NCBI GenBank assembly: GCA_946536925.1
Contig: CAMNFC010000008.1
Span: forward strand, 1 to 36,660
Direction of reading: 5' to 3'
Source: an uncultured Selenomonadales bacterium
GTDB taxonomy: Bacteria > Bacillota > Negativicutes > Selenomonadales > Selenomonadaceae
DNA length: 36,660 nucleotides
The translations under genes and the position numbers were made by a program. A model generated the notes under the pieces. It saw only the letters and a program-made list of their open reading frames with translations. It was not told where the DNA came from and searched no databases. Positions 15,865-25,045 of the stretch are shown here, piece by piece. The number at the start of each line of letters is the position of its first letter. The first letter of the stretch is position 1.

Positions 15865-16916
15865 TTAACGATTGTCCTCAAAATTTCCACGGTCTTTTTC
15901 ACGCCGGAGCGAGTGTCGTCTTTGGGCGTCCAACCCAGCCCGCGCAATTTGTCGTTGCTCAAAACAACTTTCAAAACTTTCAGGAAGCCGCGAGCCTGCA
16001 TTTCGTCGGGCAACTCGAAGACAACTTTTTTCCCGGCCAAAGAGCTGACGTATTCGGCGATTTCGCGCAAGGAAAGAATTTCGCTCGAATCGGAAATGTT
16101 GTAAGCTTCGCCGCAGCCGCCTTTGAGCAAGCAATAAAAAATTCCGCAGGCGCAATCGGCACCGTAGCAGTAGGAAAATTTCGGCAAGCCCTGACTTTTC
16201 AAAACGATGTCTTCGCCGCGCACGCCGTTCATGATAAATTCGCTCATGGCTTTTGAATCGTCGAGCCTCATCGTCGGGCCGTAAATTCTGCAGGGGCGAG
16301 CGATCACCACGTCGAGATTGTATTTGCTGATGAACGCCTGGCAGAGAGCTTCGCCCGCGCGTTTGCCTTCCAGGTAGCCGGCACGCAAAGTGTTGGGGTT
16401 GATGTAGCCGCAATATTCCTCGTCGAAAACGTCATCCTCTTTGAGCGGTTTGCCGTAGCTGTCGCCCGAAGAAACAAAGACGCAACGCTCTGACTTGGAC
16501 TTGACGGCGAACTCAAGAAGATTGTACGTGCCCAAAATATTTGCCATGATCGTGTTGACGGGGTCGGAGGAAAAAAGTTTGTTCTGCGAGTTGCTGGCCG
16601 AATGAATTATAAAATCGACTTGAGCGTCAAGATTTATCGGCTCGTTCACGTCGAGTTTGACGAAGGAAAAATTTTTGTCGCCACGGTAGTCGGAAAATCT
16701 TTCTGTAGCGACTTTTTCGTTTCTCCCGGCCGCGAAGACTTTCACGTTGAGTTTGTCGTCGAGATTTTTTTTCATGAGGACGTCGACGATCAAAGTTCCG
16801 ATCAATCCCGTTGCGCCCGTGACGAGAATATTTTTCCCCGCGAGTTTTTCCCACGGAAGATTTTCTGCGGCGATACCGGAAACGTCGGCCGCGTAAATTT
16901 CGTGCTTGATGTACAT
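15861..16916 (-). CDS. NAD-dependent epimerase/dehydratase (extended SDR)
   Basis: This 351-residue protein has an NAD-binding motif GATGLIG (34-40) starting about 30 residues in, a catalytic Ser region VSSGDSYG (148-155) and the catalytic YLEGK (181-185, YxxxK). It resembles UDP-sugar epimerases and decarboxylases (RPCRIYGP and NISDSSE are family-typical). Probable role: modifying a nucleotide-activated sugar or polyol for the surface glycan made with the adjacent cytidylyltransferase and LicD-like protein. The substrate is unknown. ATG follows GTGAGGT. It begins 10 bp after the cytidylyltransferase stop and overlaps the GNAT gene by 4 bp. Confidence 0.88.
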   Translation of the reverse strand: MYIKHEIYAADVSGIAAENLPWEKLAGKNILVTGATGLIGTLIVDVLMKKNLDDKLNVKVFAAGRNEKVATERFSDYRGDKNFSFVKLDVNEPINLDAQVDFIIHSASNSQNKLFSSDPVNTIMANILGTYNLLEFAVKSKSERCVFVSSGDSYGKPLKEDDVFDEEYCGYINPNTLRAGYLEGKRAGEALCQAFISKYNLDVVIARPCRIYGPTMRLDDSKAMSEFIMNGVRGEDIVLKSQGLPKFSYCYGADCACGIFYCLLKGGCGEAYNISDSSEILSLREIAEYVSSLAGKKVVFELPDEMQARGFLKVLKVVLSNDKLRGLGWTPKDDTRSGVKKTVEILRTIVK

Positions 16917-16925
16917 GCTTTTACC

Positions 16926-17645
16926 TCACTTGAGCCAATCGCTTTTTTTTGCGGCGAGCAGAGCCTTGAAAAGTTCGATGTCGTCGACCGTCGTGATTTT
17001 TATATTTCTGTCGGAGCCGCTGGCGAAGTGGAGCGTCTCGCCCAGGTCAACCATCATCGTGTTTGCATAGGACGAACCCTTGACGCCGATATCTTCCGCG
17101 AAAGCTTTTTCGTAAGCCCAAAGAAGTTTGCCGAAAGTGTAAGCCTGCGGAGTTTGGACGCGGCGAAGAGTGTCGCGCACGATGTATTCGCGCGTGGTGT
17201 ACTCGTCGAGCTTTTTAAAAATTTGTTCGTTGTAAGGCATGCTGGTCACGCCGTTTCCGAATTGCCGGCAAGTTGCGATGACGTCGGAGAGAACTTCGGG
17301 GTCGACCATGGGGCGGATTCCGTCGTGAATGATAACGATATCCTCGTCGGAGCAATAATCTTTCATGGCGAAGACACCGTTGCGCGTGGACTCTTGAACA
17401 GTCGCGCCGCCGGGGACAATTTCTTTAAGTTTTGTAATGTTGTATTGGCGACAATAGGCGCGAAGGATATCATGCCAGCCGTCCAGACACACGACGTAAA
17501 TGGCGTCGACTTCGGGGTGCTTTTGAAAATTTTCGAGCGTGTAAATGACAATCGGTTTGTCGTAGACGTTTATAAATTGTTTGGGAATGTCTTGGCGGGT
17601 GCGTTGGCCTTTGCCCGAAGCCAGAAGCAATGCAACTGTTTTCAT
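16926..17645 (-). CDS. IspD/TarI-family cytidylyltransferase
   Basis: A 239-residue nucleotidyltransferase that would make a CDP-activated alcohol. The CTP-binding loop LLASGKGQRT is followed by PKQF. HDGIRPMV matches the HDaaRP motif, and QTPQAYTF and NIKITTVDD match family signatures. IspD (isoprenoid) and TarI (CDP-ribitol) share this fold. The neighbours LicD and epimerase favour a surface-polymer role over isoprenoid synthesis. Start is ATG at 17645, giving the typical MKTVALLLASG. The only strong SD lies 32 bases upstream, beyond a hairpin, which is unusual. A longer reading through the hairpin from a GTG overlapping the SD is less likely. Confidence 0.85.
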   Translation of the reverse strand: MKTVALLLASGKGQRTRQDIPKQFINVYDKPIVIYTLENFQKHPEVDAIYVVCLDGWHDILRAYCRQYNITKLKEIVPGGATVQESTRNGVFAMKDYCSDEDIVIIHDGIRPMVDPEVLSDVIATCRQFGNGVTSMPYNEQIFKKLDEYTTREYIVRDTLRRVQTPQAYTFGKLLWAYEKAFAEDIGVKGSSYANTMMVDLGETLHFASGSDRNIKITTVDDIELFKALLAAKKSDWLK

Positions 17646-17654
17646 AAAAAATTT

Positions 17655-17685
17655 GCGGCAAAAAAATCTGCCGCGAGTCACCTCC
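17655..17685 (-). promoter_or_regulatory. Hairpin between a strong SD and the cytidylyltransferase ATG
   Basis: On the minus strand: SD GGAGGTGA (17685-17678), then a stem GCGGCA (17674-17669) pairing with TGCCGC (17660-17655) around an 8-base loop, then AAATTTTTT and the ATG at 17645. Folding would bring the SD to about a dozen bases from the ATG. The stem followed by T's also resembles a weak intrinsic terminator, so it could attenuate transcription between the LicD gene and the next gene. Confidence 0.5.
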
Positions 17686-17692
17686 AAAAAAA

Positions 17693-18811
17693 TTATTTGT
17701 TAAGCAAAGCTGTTTCTCTGAAATAATCTCTGTAGGGAACGTCGGTGGAGTAGGTGTTGACGTGGCCTTGAGTGACGATCATTTTTCGCCAATCGCCGTA
17801 GCAGGCCGTCAAAGCTCTGTCGTAGCCGGCGGGCGCGGGCACCTCAAAGTTTTCAAACGGCAGATAAACCGTCTCGTCGAAATCTTCCGTGTCATAGACG
17901 ATTCTTTTCCGATTTATGGAGTGATACTTTATCTCGGCGATTTTGGGCGTCGTGACGAAATTTTTCAGCTGGAACATGTCGAACTGTTGCGCCCGAAGTT
18001 TGTAGGGCAGATTGAGGAAGGCCAGCATCCGTTCGTATGGAACCAAAAATTTTTCTTTGTTCAAAATTGCTTGGCGCACTCTGTCGGGGAAGACCGTAGC
18101 CAACAACAATTCGCGCGCCGTGTCAAAATTTCTCATCAAGGCTTTGTCTTCGAACGGCGGGCAAGGATCCAAGCAGAAGATATCGACCCAAACTGAATAG
18201 AAAACATTTTTCCTGTCGTCTTCCATTAAGTACGTCGTGTTCTCGTCCACCAGCCGAAGCAGCGGGAAGAACGGAGCCCACGCCGGATATTTTTCTATTT
18301 GCTCTTGGGAGATGAACGGCAAATCGGAGCTTGCGTGTTGGGCGGCCTCGGTGTCGGTTTCCAGTCGATAATTGAACCAGTACCACATGCGATAGCTCGG
18401 ATGAAATTTCAGTTCTTCTTCGGCCACGGCTTTAAATTTTTCGTAGTCGGGGCGCAACATGATAATGTCCACGTCGTCGTCCCAGGGAATGAAACCTTGA
18501 TGACGAACCGCGCCCAAAAGCGTCCCGCCGATTGCGTACCAGCGGATGTTGTGTTTTTTGCAGATGCGCGTAATTTCTTTGAGCAGCCCGATCTCCACGT
18601 TCCACAATTTTTTTCTGTGGCTGGTGACGAGAAAACCGCAGCGCATTTCGTCGCGGTTGATATTGTTTACGAAAACTTCGCGGCCGTCAACTTTTTCAAG
18701 CGGCAAAGCTTTTCTCAAAAGTTCGTTTCTCTCGCGCAGCAATTCGTTTTGTTCACGCAGAAGTTTATTTTGCTCGGCCAGCTCCCAGGCACGAATTTTT
18801 TCTTCCTCCAT
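17693..18811 (-). CDS. LicD-family phosphotransferase-like protein
   Basis: A 372-residue nucleotidyltransferase-fold protein. LicD proteins transfer phosphocholine or similar groups onto surface glycans. The hallmark is GGTLLGAVRHQGF followed by IPWDDDVDI (95-116), and the metal-binding acidic residues are present. An N-terminal coiled coil contains three heptads NxLLRxx (15-35). The end carries CYGDWRKM, typical of the family's C-terminus. Start is ATG at 18811, about 8 bases after GGATG; a longer in-frame start at 18850 lacks an SD. First gene of the operon running through the cytidylyltransferase, epimerase and GNAT genes. Confidence 0.88.
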   Translation of the reverse strand: MEEEKIRAWELAEQNKLLREQNELLRERNELLRKALPLEKVDGREVFVNNINRDEMRCGFLVTSHRKKLWNVEIGLLKEITRICKKHNIRWYAIGGTLLGAVRHQGFIPWDDDVDIIMLRPDYEKFKAVAEEELKFHPSYRMWYWFNYRLETDTEAAQHASSDLPFISQEQIEKYPAWAPFFPLLRLVDENTTYLMEDDRKNVFYSVWVDIFCLDPCPPFEDKALMRNFDTARELLLATVFPDRVRQAILNKEKFLVPYERMLAFLNLPYKLRAQQFDMFQLKNFVTTPKIAEIKYHSINRKRIVYDTEDFDETVYLPFENFEVPAPAGYDRALTACYGDWRKMIVTQGHVNTYSTDVPYRDYFRETALLNK

Positions 18812-18873
18812 AGAATCACATCCATTTTTCCTTTTGCGAAAGTCTATCATACCGATAACTTTTTTTCAACCAG

Positions 18874-18907
18874 AAAAAAAATTGCCGCCCGTTCAAAGGC
18901 AGGCGGC
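18874..18907 (-). terminator. Intrinsic terminator of the clostripain-family gene
   Basis: GCCGCC (18884-18889) pairs with GGCGGC (18902-18907) around a 12-base loop. On the minus strand the stem is followed by AATTTTTTTT. It separates the protease gene from the LicD operon. Confidence 0.75.
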
Positions 18908-18931
18908 GCAAAAAATTTTGTCGGGCGAAAA

Positions 18932-21475
18932 TTATTTTTCTGCTGCTTCGAGCTCCAAACTTCTTACATTGTCAATTTCGGCCAGGTGTCTGACCAAAGC
19001 AACTTTTCCGTCTTTGACGACGAAAGCCACGCCCTGTTCGGTTCGGACAGCCCCGCCGATCGGTGTGAAAAATTCAAAGACGTAAGCATAAACTCCGTCG
19101 GGCACAGTGCCCTGTTCGATTTTGGGTTTGTCGCCGATTGTGAACGCGCTGCCGGGGAACAAGCCCGCATAACCGGCCATAAGCTCACGTTGCAAATCCG
19201 GCGGCAGCTGTTCAAGAGGACGATTGTATCTTCTCAAAGCTTCCGCCGCAATTTTTTCAAGATCACTTTCGGACATGTTGAAGGCGGTGTACAGCGGCTC
19301 GATGACGTCGCCTTTGCTCAGCGCGATGAGTTCGCCGTCCAAACTTATCTGACTTTTTTCCAACAGAGGTCGCGCGCCGATGATGCGGAATTTTTCGTTG
19401 GGATAGGTGCAACTAACGAGCAAGGCGCATTCCCTGCCGTTGATTTTGACGGGCACGACGTAAAGTTCGGTGCCGTTGATTTTTTTGCCGCTCTTGTTTT
19501 TCTTCGTTGCGTCGGAAGTGACAAAACTTGAAACGATGTGGCCGTCGAGCATGAGCCACTTGCCGTCGAAGGTGCTTTCAAATTTTCCCGTCTCCCAATT
19601 TTCTTTCAAGCTGTTGTCGAGCCCCAGATATAAGCCGGAAAGTCTTTCGGTGTCGGCGTCAAATTCTCCGAGCATGAGCACTTGGCAGCGAACGTCTTCA
19701 ATGCGGTTGCGGTCTTGTTCGTCCAGCTCAACCCACGTGGTCTTTTTGTTCTCGTCGAGCTGAACTTCAACTTTGGAAAGATCACTCAAATCGAAGAGGC
19801 TGTTTTCGGGGATTTGCCACTGCGGATCGACGATGACTTTGCCGGTTTTGGGATCAACTTGATCTTGGCCGGTTTTGCGATCAAAACGCGGAACAGCCAC
19901 CAGCTGAAGATTTTGCGTCACGTTGTCGTAAATGTATTTGTAAAAGTCGCCTTGAGTTTCGGAAGCCAATTTGTCACTTGCCGCGACAGTTTGATAGTCT
20001 TCGATGTTTTGTCCGAAGCTGCCGATTAAATCGAACGGATAGAAGACGGAAAGTCCGCCGCCGCGATTGAGGCCTTCGCCGCGTTTCTGATAAATTACCG
20101 CGCTGTCGATGGCGGCCGCCAGTGTGTCGCCGGATTTTTTAAGTTCGGGGAATCTTTGAGCTGTGTTTTTCGCGAAGCCTTTCAAATCTACAAAATGCGG
20201 GACGCTGTAGTTGCTGAAAACCGCACCGGCCGCTTCGGAAGGATATTTCTCTGCGCCGTTTGCAGCCCTGGCGAACTTGGCGAGAGTCTGAACGAATTCG
20301 TCGGGATTTTTCTTTACAACGTCGAGAGCCTCTTGGCTGAAGTCGGCGTAAGCTGTTTTAAGTGCTTCCATTTTTGCGTCGGAAAGATCGACAACGGAAA
20401 AAGTCAGCATGGTGTTGATATTTGTGTTCCATTTTTTGTCGACGGCTTTGGAATCGTCCCAATAAGTATTGCAGAAAACTTTGCCGAGCTGTGCGCCGCT
20501 CATGGAAGGATTTTTGGACAAATCGTTGAGCAAGCCGGTGTAGCCGAGCATAACTTGACCGTGCGTTTCTTCCTGCGAGGCGACCATGTAATTGGCGGCG
20601 TTTTTAACAGCCATTGCCGTTTCATAAGCACTCATAACGCAGGCGTCGAAAGCGATGACTTCAAAAGGTTTTTCTTCGGGGTTCACCCAGCCGTTTTGGA
20701 CTTCCACAAAAGCATCGTGAATGGCTTTCAAGCTCAAGGAATTTCCCGTGTATTCGTCTGAACAAATGCCGTAAAGCCCGCCGGCACGCATGACGCCGTG
20801 GTCAACTAAAATCAAAACTCTGCGAACGTTTCCGTCGGGATAAGCCGAGCGTTCAAATTCTTGGCCGGCTTCCAAAAAACTTTTAAAACCTTCAAGCGAG
20901 CCCATGTCGGTTTCGGTGCCTGCGCCGTTTGTTTGGTCGGAAGGAACGGGCAGAAGTTCGCGCGGGTGCCAGTTGCGATGATATTTGTCGTAGACGTAGC
21001 GACCGACTTTGCCGTTGGCGACGGGCTTGGCGAGTGTGCTGCCGCCGGCTTTTGCAAAACGCCACTGCGAAAACCACACGCCCTGTTTTTCAAAGAGGAA
21101 ATTATCAGCTCCAACGACGCTGCCTTGGGTGTCGAATTTGGCGTTGAGGTCGCGGAATTTTTTGTGACCCCAAACGTATGTGCCGCCCGCCTGCATAAAA
21201 ATTTTCACTTCGGGCGAAAGATTGGCCGCTTCGACTTCTTGAATGCAACGGCTTGCGTCGCCGGGGTAGCGATCCGGGTCGGCCAAAATCAGCGCGTTGG
21301 GGTCGTCCGACATCAAATCGGAATATGGATCCAAAGCGATTCGCGTCGTCTCGATGTCCGTGCCGCACACGTACCAATAGACGATCCACTTGTCGCTCTT
21401 GGCTGCGTCGGCCGTGACCGTTAAGCACATCATCGCCGCCAAAATCATCACGGCGGCAATCGTTCGTTTGAACAT
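18932..21475 (-). CDS. Exported clostripain-family (C11) cysteine protease
   Basis: A protein of about 847 residues with a signal peptide (MFKRTIAAVMILAA, likely cleaved after ADA). The catalytic His is in LILVDHG (about 226) and the catalytic Cys in FDACVMSAYE (about 279), the C11 pair. The long C-terminal half (about 480-847) has no domain I recognise; it contains repeated beta-like stretches such as GKWLMLDGHIVSSF. C11 enzymes usually cleave after Arg or Lys. Start is ATG at 21475, 9 bases after GGAG; an ATG nine bases earlier sits directly against the SD. Single gene with its own consensus promoter and terminator, so probably well expressed. Confidence 0.88.
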   Translation of the reverse strand: MFKRTIAAVMILAAMMCLTVTADAAKSDKWIVYWYVCGTDIETTRIALDPYSDLMSDDPNALILADPDRYPGDASRCIQEVEAANLSPEVKIFMQAGGTYVWGHKKFRDLNAKFDTQGSVVGADNFLFEKQGVWFSQWRFAKAGGSTLAKPVANGKVGRYVYDKYHRNWHPRELLPVPSDQTNGAGTETDMGSLEGFKSFLEAGQEFERSAYPDGNVRRVLILVDHGVMRAGGLYGICSDEYTGNSLSLKAIHDAFVEVQNGWVNPEEKPFEVIAFDACVMSAYETAMAVKNAANYMVASQEETHGQVMLGYTGLLNDLSKNPSMSGAQLGKVFCNTYWDDSKAVDKKWNTNINTMLTFSVVDLSDAKMEALKTAYADFSQEALDVVKKNPDEFVQTLAKFARAANGAEKYPSEAAGAVFSNYSVPHFVDLKGFAKNTAQRFPELKKSGDTLAAAIDSAVIYQKRGEGLNRGGGLSVFYPFDLIGSFGQNIEDYQTVAASDKLASETQGDFYKYIYDNVTQNLQLVAVPRFDRKTGQDQVDPKTGKVIVDPQWQIPENSLFDLSDLSKVEVQLDENKKTTWVELDEQDRNRIEDVRCQVLMLGEFDADTERLSGLYLGLDNSLKENWETGKFESTFDGKWLMLDGHIVSSFVTSDATKKNKSGKKINGTELYVVPVKINGRECALLVSCTYPNEKFRIIGARPLLEKSQISLDGELIALSKGDVIEPLYTAFNMSESDLEKIAAEALRRYNRPLEQLPPDLQRELMAGYAGLFPGSAFTIGDKPKIEQGTVPDGVYAYVFEFFTPIGGAVRTEQGVAFVVKDGKVALVRHLAEIDNVRSLELEAAEK

Positions 21476-21520
21476 TTTCTTCATCTCCTTTAAACGAAAA
21501 ATTTTTTTGAGAATACGCTT

Positions 21521-21549
21521 ATAATATAGTTGTTTTTTTTTTTTGTCAA
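21521..21549 (-). promoter_or_regulatory. Consensus sigma-A promoter of the clostripain-family gene
   Basis: On the minus strand TTGACA (21549-21544), 17 bases made mostly of an A-tract, then TATTAT (21526-21521). The perfect -35, ideal spacing and A-rich spacer predict a strong promoter. It is back to back with the dnaE promoter. Confidence 0.8.
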
Positions 21550-21571
21550 TTAAAAAGTTGATGAATTTTTG

Positions 21572-21600
21572 TTGAAGAATCCTCGCGCGCTTGATATAAT
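21572..21600 (+). promoter_or_regulatory. Sigma-A promoter of dnaE
   Basis: TTGAAG (21572-21577), 17 bases, TATAAT (21595-21600), with TGA before the -10 (extended). It lies 30 bases upstream of the TTG start. Confidence 0.8.
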
Positions 21601-21630
21601 TTCAAAAAAATTTCAGGGAGGCGAAAACCT

Positions 21631-24600
21631 TTGAGCGATTTTGTTCACCTGCACGTGCACACCGAATGGAGCCTCCTGGACGGCGCGGCGCGAATCGACG
21701 ACCTGCTCGACGCGGCAAAAAATTTCGGCATGAAGTCTCTGGCGATAACCGACCACGGCACGATGTACGGCGTCATAGATTTTTATAAGGCGGCCAAAAA
21801 ACGCGGCCTCAAACCGATTATCGGCTGCGAAGTTTACGTTGCGCCCGGCTCGCGTTTCTATCGAGAAGAAATCGACGGCGTGAAATATTTTCATCTGATT
21901 TTGCTGGCCGAAAACAACGAGGGCTATAAAAATTTGGTCAAGCTGGCGACGAAGGCTTCCGTCGAAGGATTTTATTATCGGCCGCGCGTCGACAAAGAAA
22001 TTTTGCGCCAATATCACGAGGGATTGATCGCGCTGAGTGCTTGCACAGCCGGCGAAATCCCCCGCGCCATCCTCAACGAAGATTTTTCTCGCGCCAAAGA
22101 AATTATTTTGGAGCACGCGGAAATTTTCGGGCGGGATAATTTTTTTTTGGAGATACAAAATCACGGGCTGGCCGAGGAAGAAAAAGTTCGTGCCGCGCTG
22201 AAAAAATTTTCCGCCGAACTGAAAATCCCGCTGGTGGCCACCAACGATTCGCATTACGTGCGCCGCGCCGACAGCGACTTCCATGACCTGCTCCTTTGCA
22301 TTCAAACGGGAAAAATTTTGAGCGACAAGTACCGCCTGAAATTTCCTTCCGACGATTATTTTTTGAAGTCAGCCGAAGAGATGCGCGAAATTTTTTTCGA
22401 CACGCCCGAAGCTTGCGACAACACTTTGAAGATCGCCGAGAGGTGCAACGTCTCGTTGGAGTTCGGAAAATTTCAAATGCCGGAATTTCCTCTGCCCGAA
22501 GGAAAAACCGACGCCGATTATCTTCGAGAACTTTGCGCGGAAAAAATTTTTGACCGCTACGAAAAAATCACGGACGAAATTCAATCGCGACTCGACCGCG
22601 AGCTGGAAATTATTCACACCATGGGCTACGACGGATATTTTTTGATCGTGTGGGATTTTATAAATTTTGCGCGGCAGAAAAAAATTCCCGTCGGGCCGGG
22701 GCGCGGTTCTGCGGCGGGAAGTTTGGTTGCCTACGTTTTGGGAATCACGGAGCTCGACCCGCTGAAATATAATTTGCTCTTCGAGCGATTTTTGAATCCC
22801 GAACGAGTCACGCTGCCCGATATCGACGTTGACATTTGCTACCTTCGCCGCGACAAAGTCATCGATTATGTTCGCTCTCGTTACGGCGCGGAAAAAGTTT
22901 CGCAGATCGTGACGTTCGGGACAATGGCGGCCAAAGCTGCGATTCGCGACGTCGCCCGCGTGCTGGACGTGTCCTATCAAGAAAGTTCGCGCCTCGTCAA
23001 GATGATTCCGAACGTCCTGAACATTTCGATTGACGACGCGCTGAAAAAATCCAAAGAACTCCGCGACGAGTACGATTCAAATCCCGAGTCAAAAAAAATT
23101 ATCGACTTCGCCAAAAAGTTGGAGGGCTTGCCTCGGCATTCGTCGGTTCACGCGGCGGGCGTCGTCATCTCAAAAATTCCGCTCGATGAAATTGTTCCGC
23201 TGCAAAAATCAAACGGCGTGATCATGACGCAATACGACAAAGACAAAATCGAGGAGCTCGGCCTGTTGAAGATGGATTTCCTCGGCTTGCGGACGCTGAC
23301 GATTATCGCGCAGACTTTGGAAAATATTTCGGGCGGCGAAGATTTGAAAATTCCTCTGCGTGACAAAAAAACTTCGGCCATACTCTCGGCCGGAAAAACC
23401 GGTGCGGTCTTCCAAATGGAGTCATCGGGCATGACGGCCTTGGTCAAAGAGTTGCGCCCGAAAAGTTTTGAAGATTTAATCCCGACGGTCGCGCTCTATC
23501 GGCCGGGGCCTCTCGGTTCGGGCATGGTCGAAGATTTCATCGCGGGCAAACACGGACGCAAGACGCCGCGCTATCTGCACCCGAAACTGGAGCCGATCCT
23601 CAAAGAAACTTTCGGCGTGATTTTATATCAGGAACAAGTCATGCAAATCGTCCAAACGCTGGCGGGATTCACGCTCGGTCAAGCGGATATTTTGCGGCGA
23701 GCCATGGGCAAGAAGAAAGCAGAAATTTTGTTGGCGCAAAAAGAAAATTTTTTGGCGGGCTGCTCGTCCAACGGCGTGGAAAAATCTTTGGCGGAAAAAA
23801 TTTTCGAGCTGCTCACACACTTTGCGGATTACGGCTTCAACAAATCTCATTCGGCGGCCTACGGACTTTTGGCCTGGCAGACGGCTTACCTCAAGGCGCA
23901 CTACCCGGCCGAGTTCATGGCGGCCACGATGTCACTCACGCCCGACGCGGAAAAAGTTTCCGGCTACATCGAACTTGCGCGGCGCATGGGAATAAAAGTT
24001 CTTCCGCCCGACGTGAACTTGAGCGACGGAAATTTCACGGTCGAAGGCGGCGCAATTCGTTTCGGGCTCTCGGCGATAAAAACCGTCGGCGAAAATTCCG
24101 TCATAAATATTTTGAACGAGCGCGACTTCAGAAAGTTTGATTCGTTGCAGGATTTTTGCTCCCGCCTCGACGTAAAAAAAGTTCCGCGCAGGAGCCTGGA
24201 AAAATTGATCAAGTGCGGGGCGTTCGACTCTTTGGACACGCGGCGCACGGCTCTTTTGGCGGCACTGGACAAAATTTTGGAATCGCACTTAAAACGCCGG
24301 CAAGAACAAAATTTTGGCGCGATAAATCTTTTCGGCGAAGAAGAACTTCAAGATACGGAAGCCCCGATCCCGTCCGTGAAGGAGCGGCCGAAAAATGAAA
24401 TCCTCGCGTGGGAGAAAGAGACCCTCGGCTTTTATTTTTCGGGTCATCCGCTCGACGAGTTCAAAGAAAAAATTTCCAATCTCACGCCGAGTAAAAACCT
24501 CGAAAAATTTTTGGGCAAGCGCGTCAAAGTCGGCGGGCTCGTCACGGAAGTTCGGCGCGTCACGACAAAAAAAGGCGATTCGATGGCTTTCCTCAAGCTG

Positions 24601-24981
24601 GAAGATTTTGACGGGGAAATTGACGTGACGATCTTCCCGAAAATTTTTCCCGCCGCGTTCAAATTTTTGTTGTCCGATGAAATTCTCGTGGTCGAAGGTC
24701 GCGTTGACAATTCAAACGAGACGATTCAGATTTTGGCGGACAAAGTTTGGGCGGCTCAAGATTACGCGGCGGATTTTTGGCTGACGATCTCCGATTCGCT
24801 CGACGTGCCCGAAACTTTCGAGGCGTTGAAAAAAATTTTTTCGGAGTACGCGGGACGCTGCCAAATTTTTTTGAAACGCGACGGCAAATGGAAAAGAATC
24901 CCGCAAAAAATTTCTGACGGCTCGATCGTGCGCGACGCGTTGAAAAATTTGCTCGGCGCGGGAAACGTCCGCCTGTACTGA
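21631..24981 (+). CDS. dnaE: DNA polymerase III alpha subunit
   Basis: This 1116-residue replicative polymerase has an N-terminal PHP domain (FVHLHVHTEWSLLDGA), GPGRGSAAGSLVAYVLGI, and catalytic acidic residues in PDIDVDIC (D397, D399, D401). A helix-hairpin-helix region follows, then a C-terminal OB domain (GLVTEVRRVTTKKGDSMAF). Length fits the DnaE1 type, without the N-terminal exonuclease of PolC. TTG start, about 9 bases after AGGGAGG; no nearby ATG would preserve the PHP start. The downstream gene has its own promoter. Confidence 0.96.
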   Translation: MSDFVHLHVHTEWSLLDGAARIDDLLDAAKNFGMKSLAITDHGTMYGVIDFYKAAKKRGLKPIIGCEVYVAPGSRFYREEIDGVKYFHLILLAENNEGYKNLVKLATKASVEGFYYRPRVDKEILRQYHEGLIALSACTAGEIPRAILNEDFSRAKEIILEHAEIFGRDNFFLEIQNHGLAEEEKVRAALKKFSAELKIPLVATNDSHYVRRADSDFHDLLLCIQTGKILSDKYRLKFPSDDYFLKSAEEMREIFFDTPEACDNTLKIAERCNVSLEFGKFQMPEFPLPEGKTDADYLRELCAEKIFDRYEKITDEIQSRLDRELEIIHTMGYDGYFLIVWDFINFARQKKIPVGPGRGSAAGSLVAYVLGITELDPLKYNLLFERFLNPERVTLPDIDVDICYLRRDKVIDYVRSRYGAEKVSQIVTFGTMAAKAAIRDVARVLDVSYQESSRLVKMIPNVLNISIDDALKKSKELRDEYDSNPESKKIIDFAKKLEGLPRHSSVHAAGVVISKIPLDEIVPLQKSNGVIMTQYDKDKIEELGLLKMDFLGLRTLTIIAQTLENISGGEDLKIPLRDKKTSAILSAGKTGAVFQMESSGMTALVKELRPKSFEDLIPTVALYRPGPLGSGMVEDFIAGKHGRKTPRYLHPKLEPILKETFGVILYQEQVMQIVQTLAGFTLGQADILRRAMGKKKAEILLAQKENFLAGCSSNGVEKSLAEKIFELLTHFADYGFNKSHSAAYGLLAWQTAYLKAHYPAEFMAATMSLTPDAEKVSGYIELARRMGIKVLPPDVNLSDGNFTVEGGAIRFGLSAIKTVGENSVINILNERDFRKFDSLQDFCSRLDVKKVPRRSLEKLIKCGAFDSLDTRRTALLAALDKILESHLKRRQEQNFGAINLFGEEELQDTEAPIPSVKERPKNEILAWEKETLGFYFSGHPLDEFKEKISNLTPSKNLEKFLGKRVKVGGLVTEVRRVTTKKGDSMAFLKLEDFDGEIDVTIFPKIFPAAFKFLLSDEILVVEGRVDNSNETIQILADKVWAAQDYAADFWLTISDSLDVPETFEALKKIFSEYAGRCQIFLKRDGKWKRIPQKISDGSIVRDALKNLLGAGNVRLY

Positions 24982-24984
24982 TTT

Positions 24985-25013
24985 TTGACAAGCGGCGGCG
25001 ATAAATTTATAAT
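24985..25013 (+). promoter_or_regulatory. Perfect consensus sigma-A promoter
   Basis: TTGACA (24985-24990), exactly 17 bases, TATAAT (25008-25013). Both hexamers are perfect. It lies four bases after the dnaE stop and drives the carboxypeptidase, redox protein and lipase genes. Confidence 0.9.
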
Positions 25014-25045
25014 CAACGGGAATTTTTTCTTAAGGAGAGAGACTT

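Noticed and set aside
21531-21544. Poly-T tract as a terminator
   Set aside because: No stem precedes it; it is the spacer of the clostripain-gene promoter read on the other strand.
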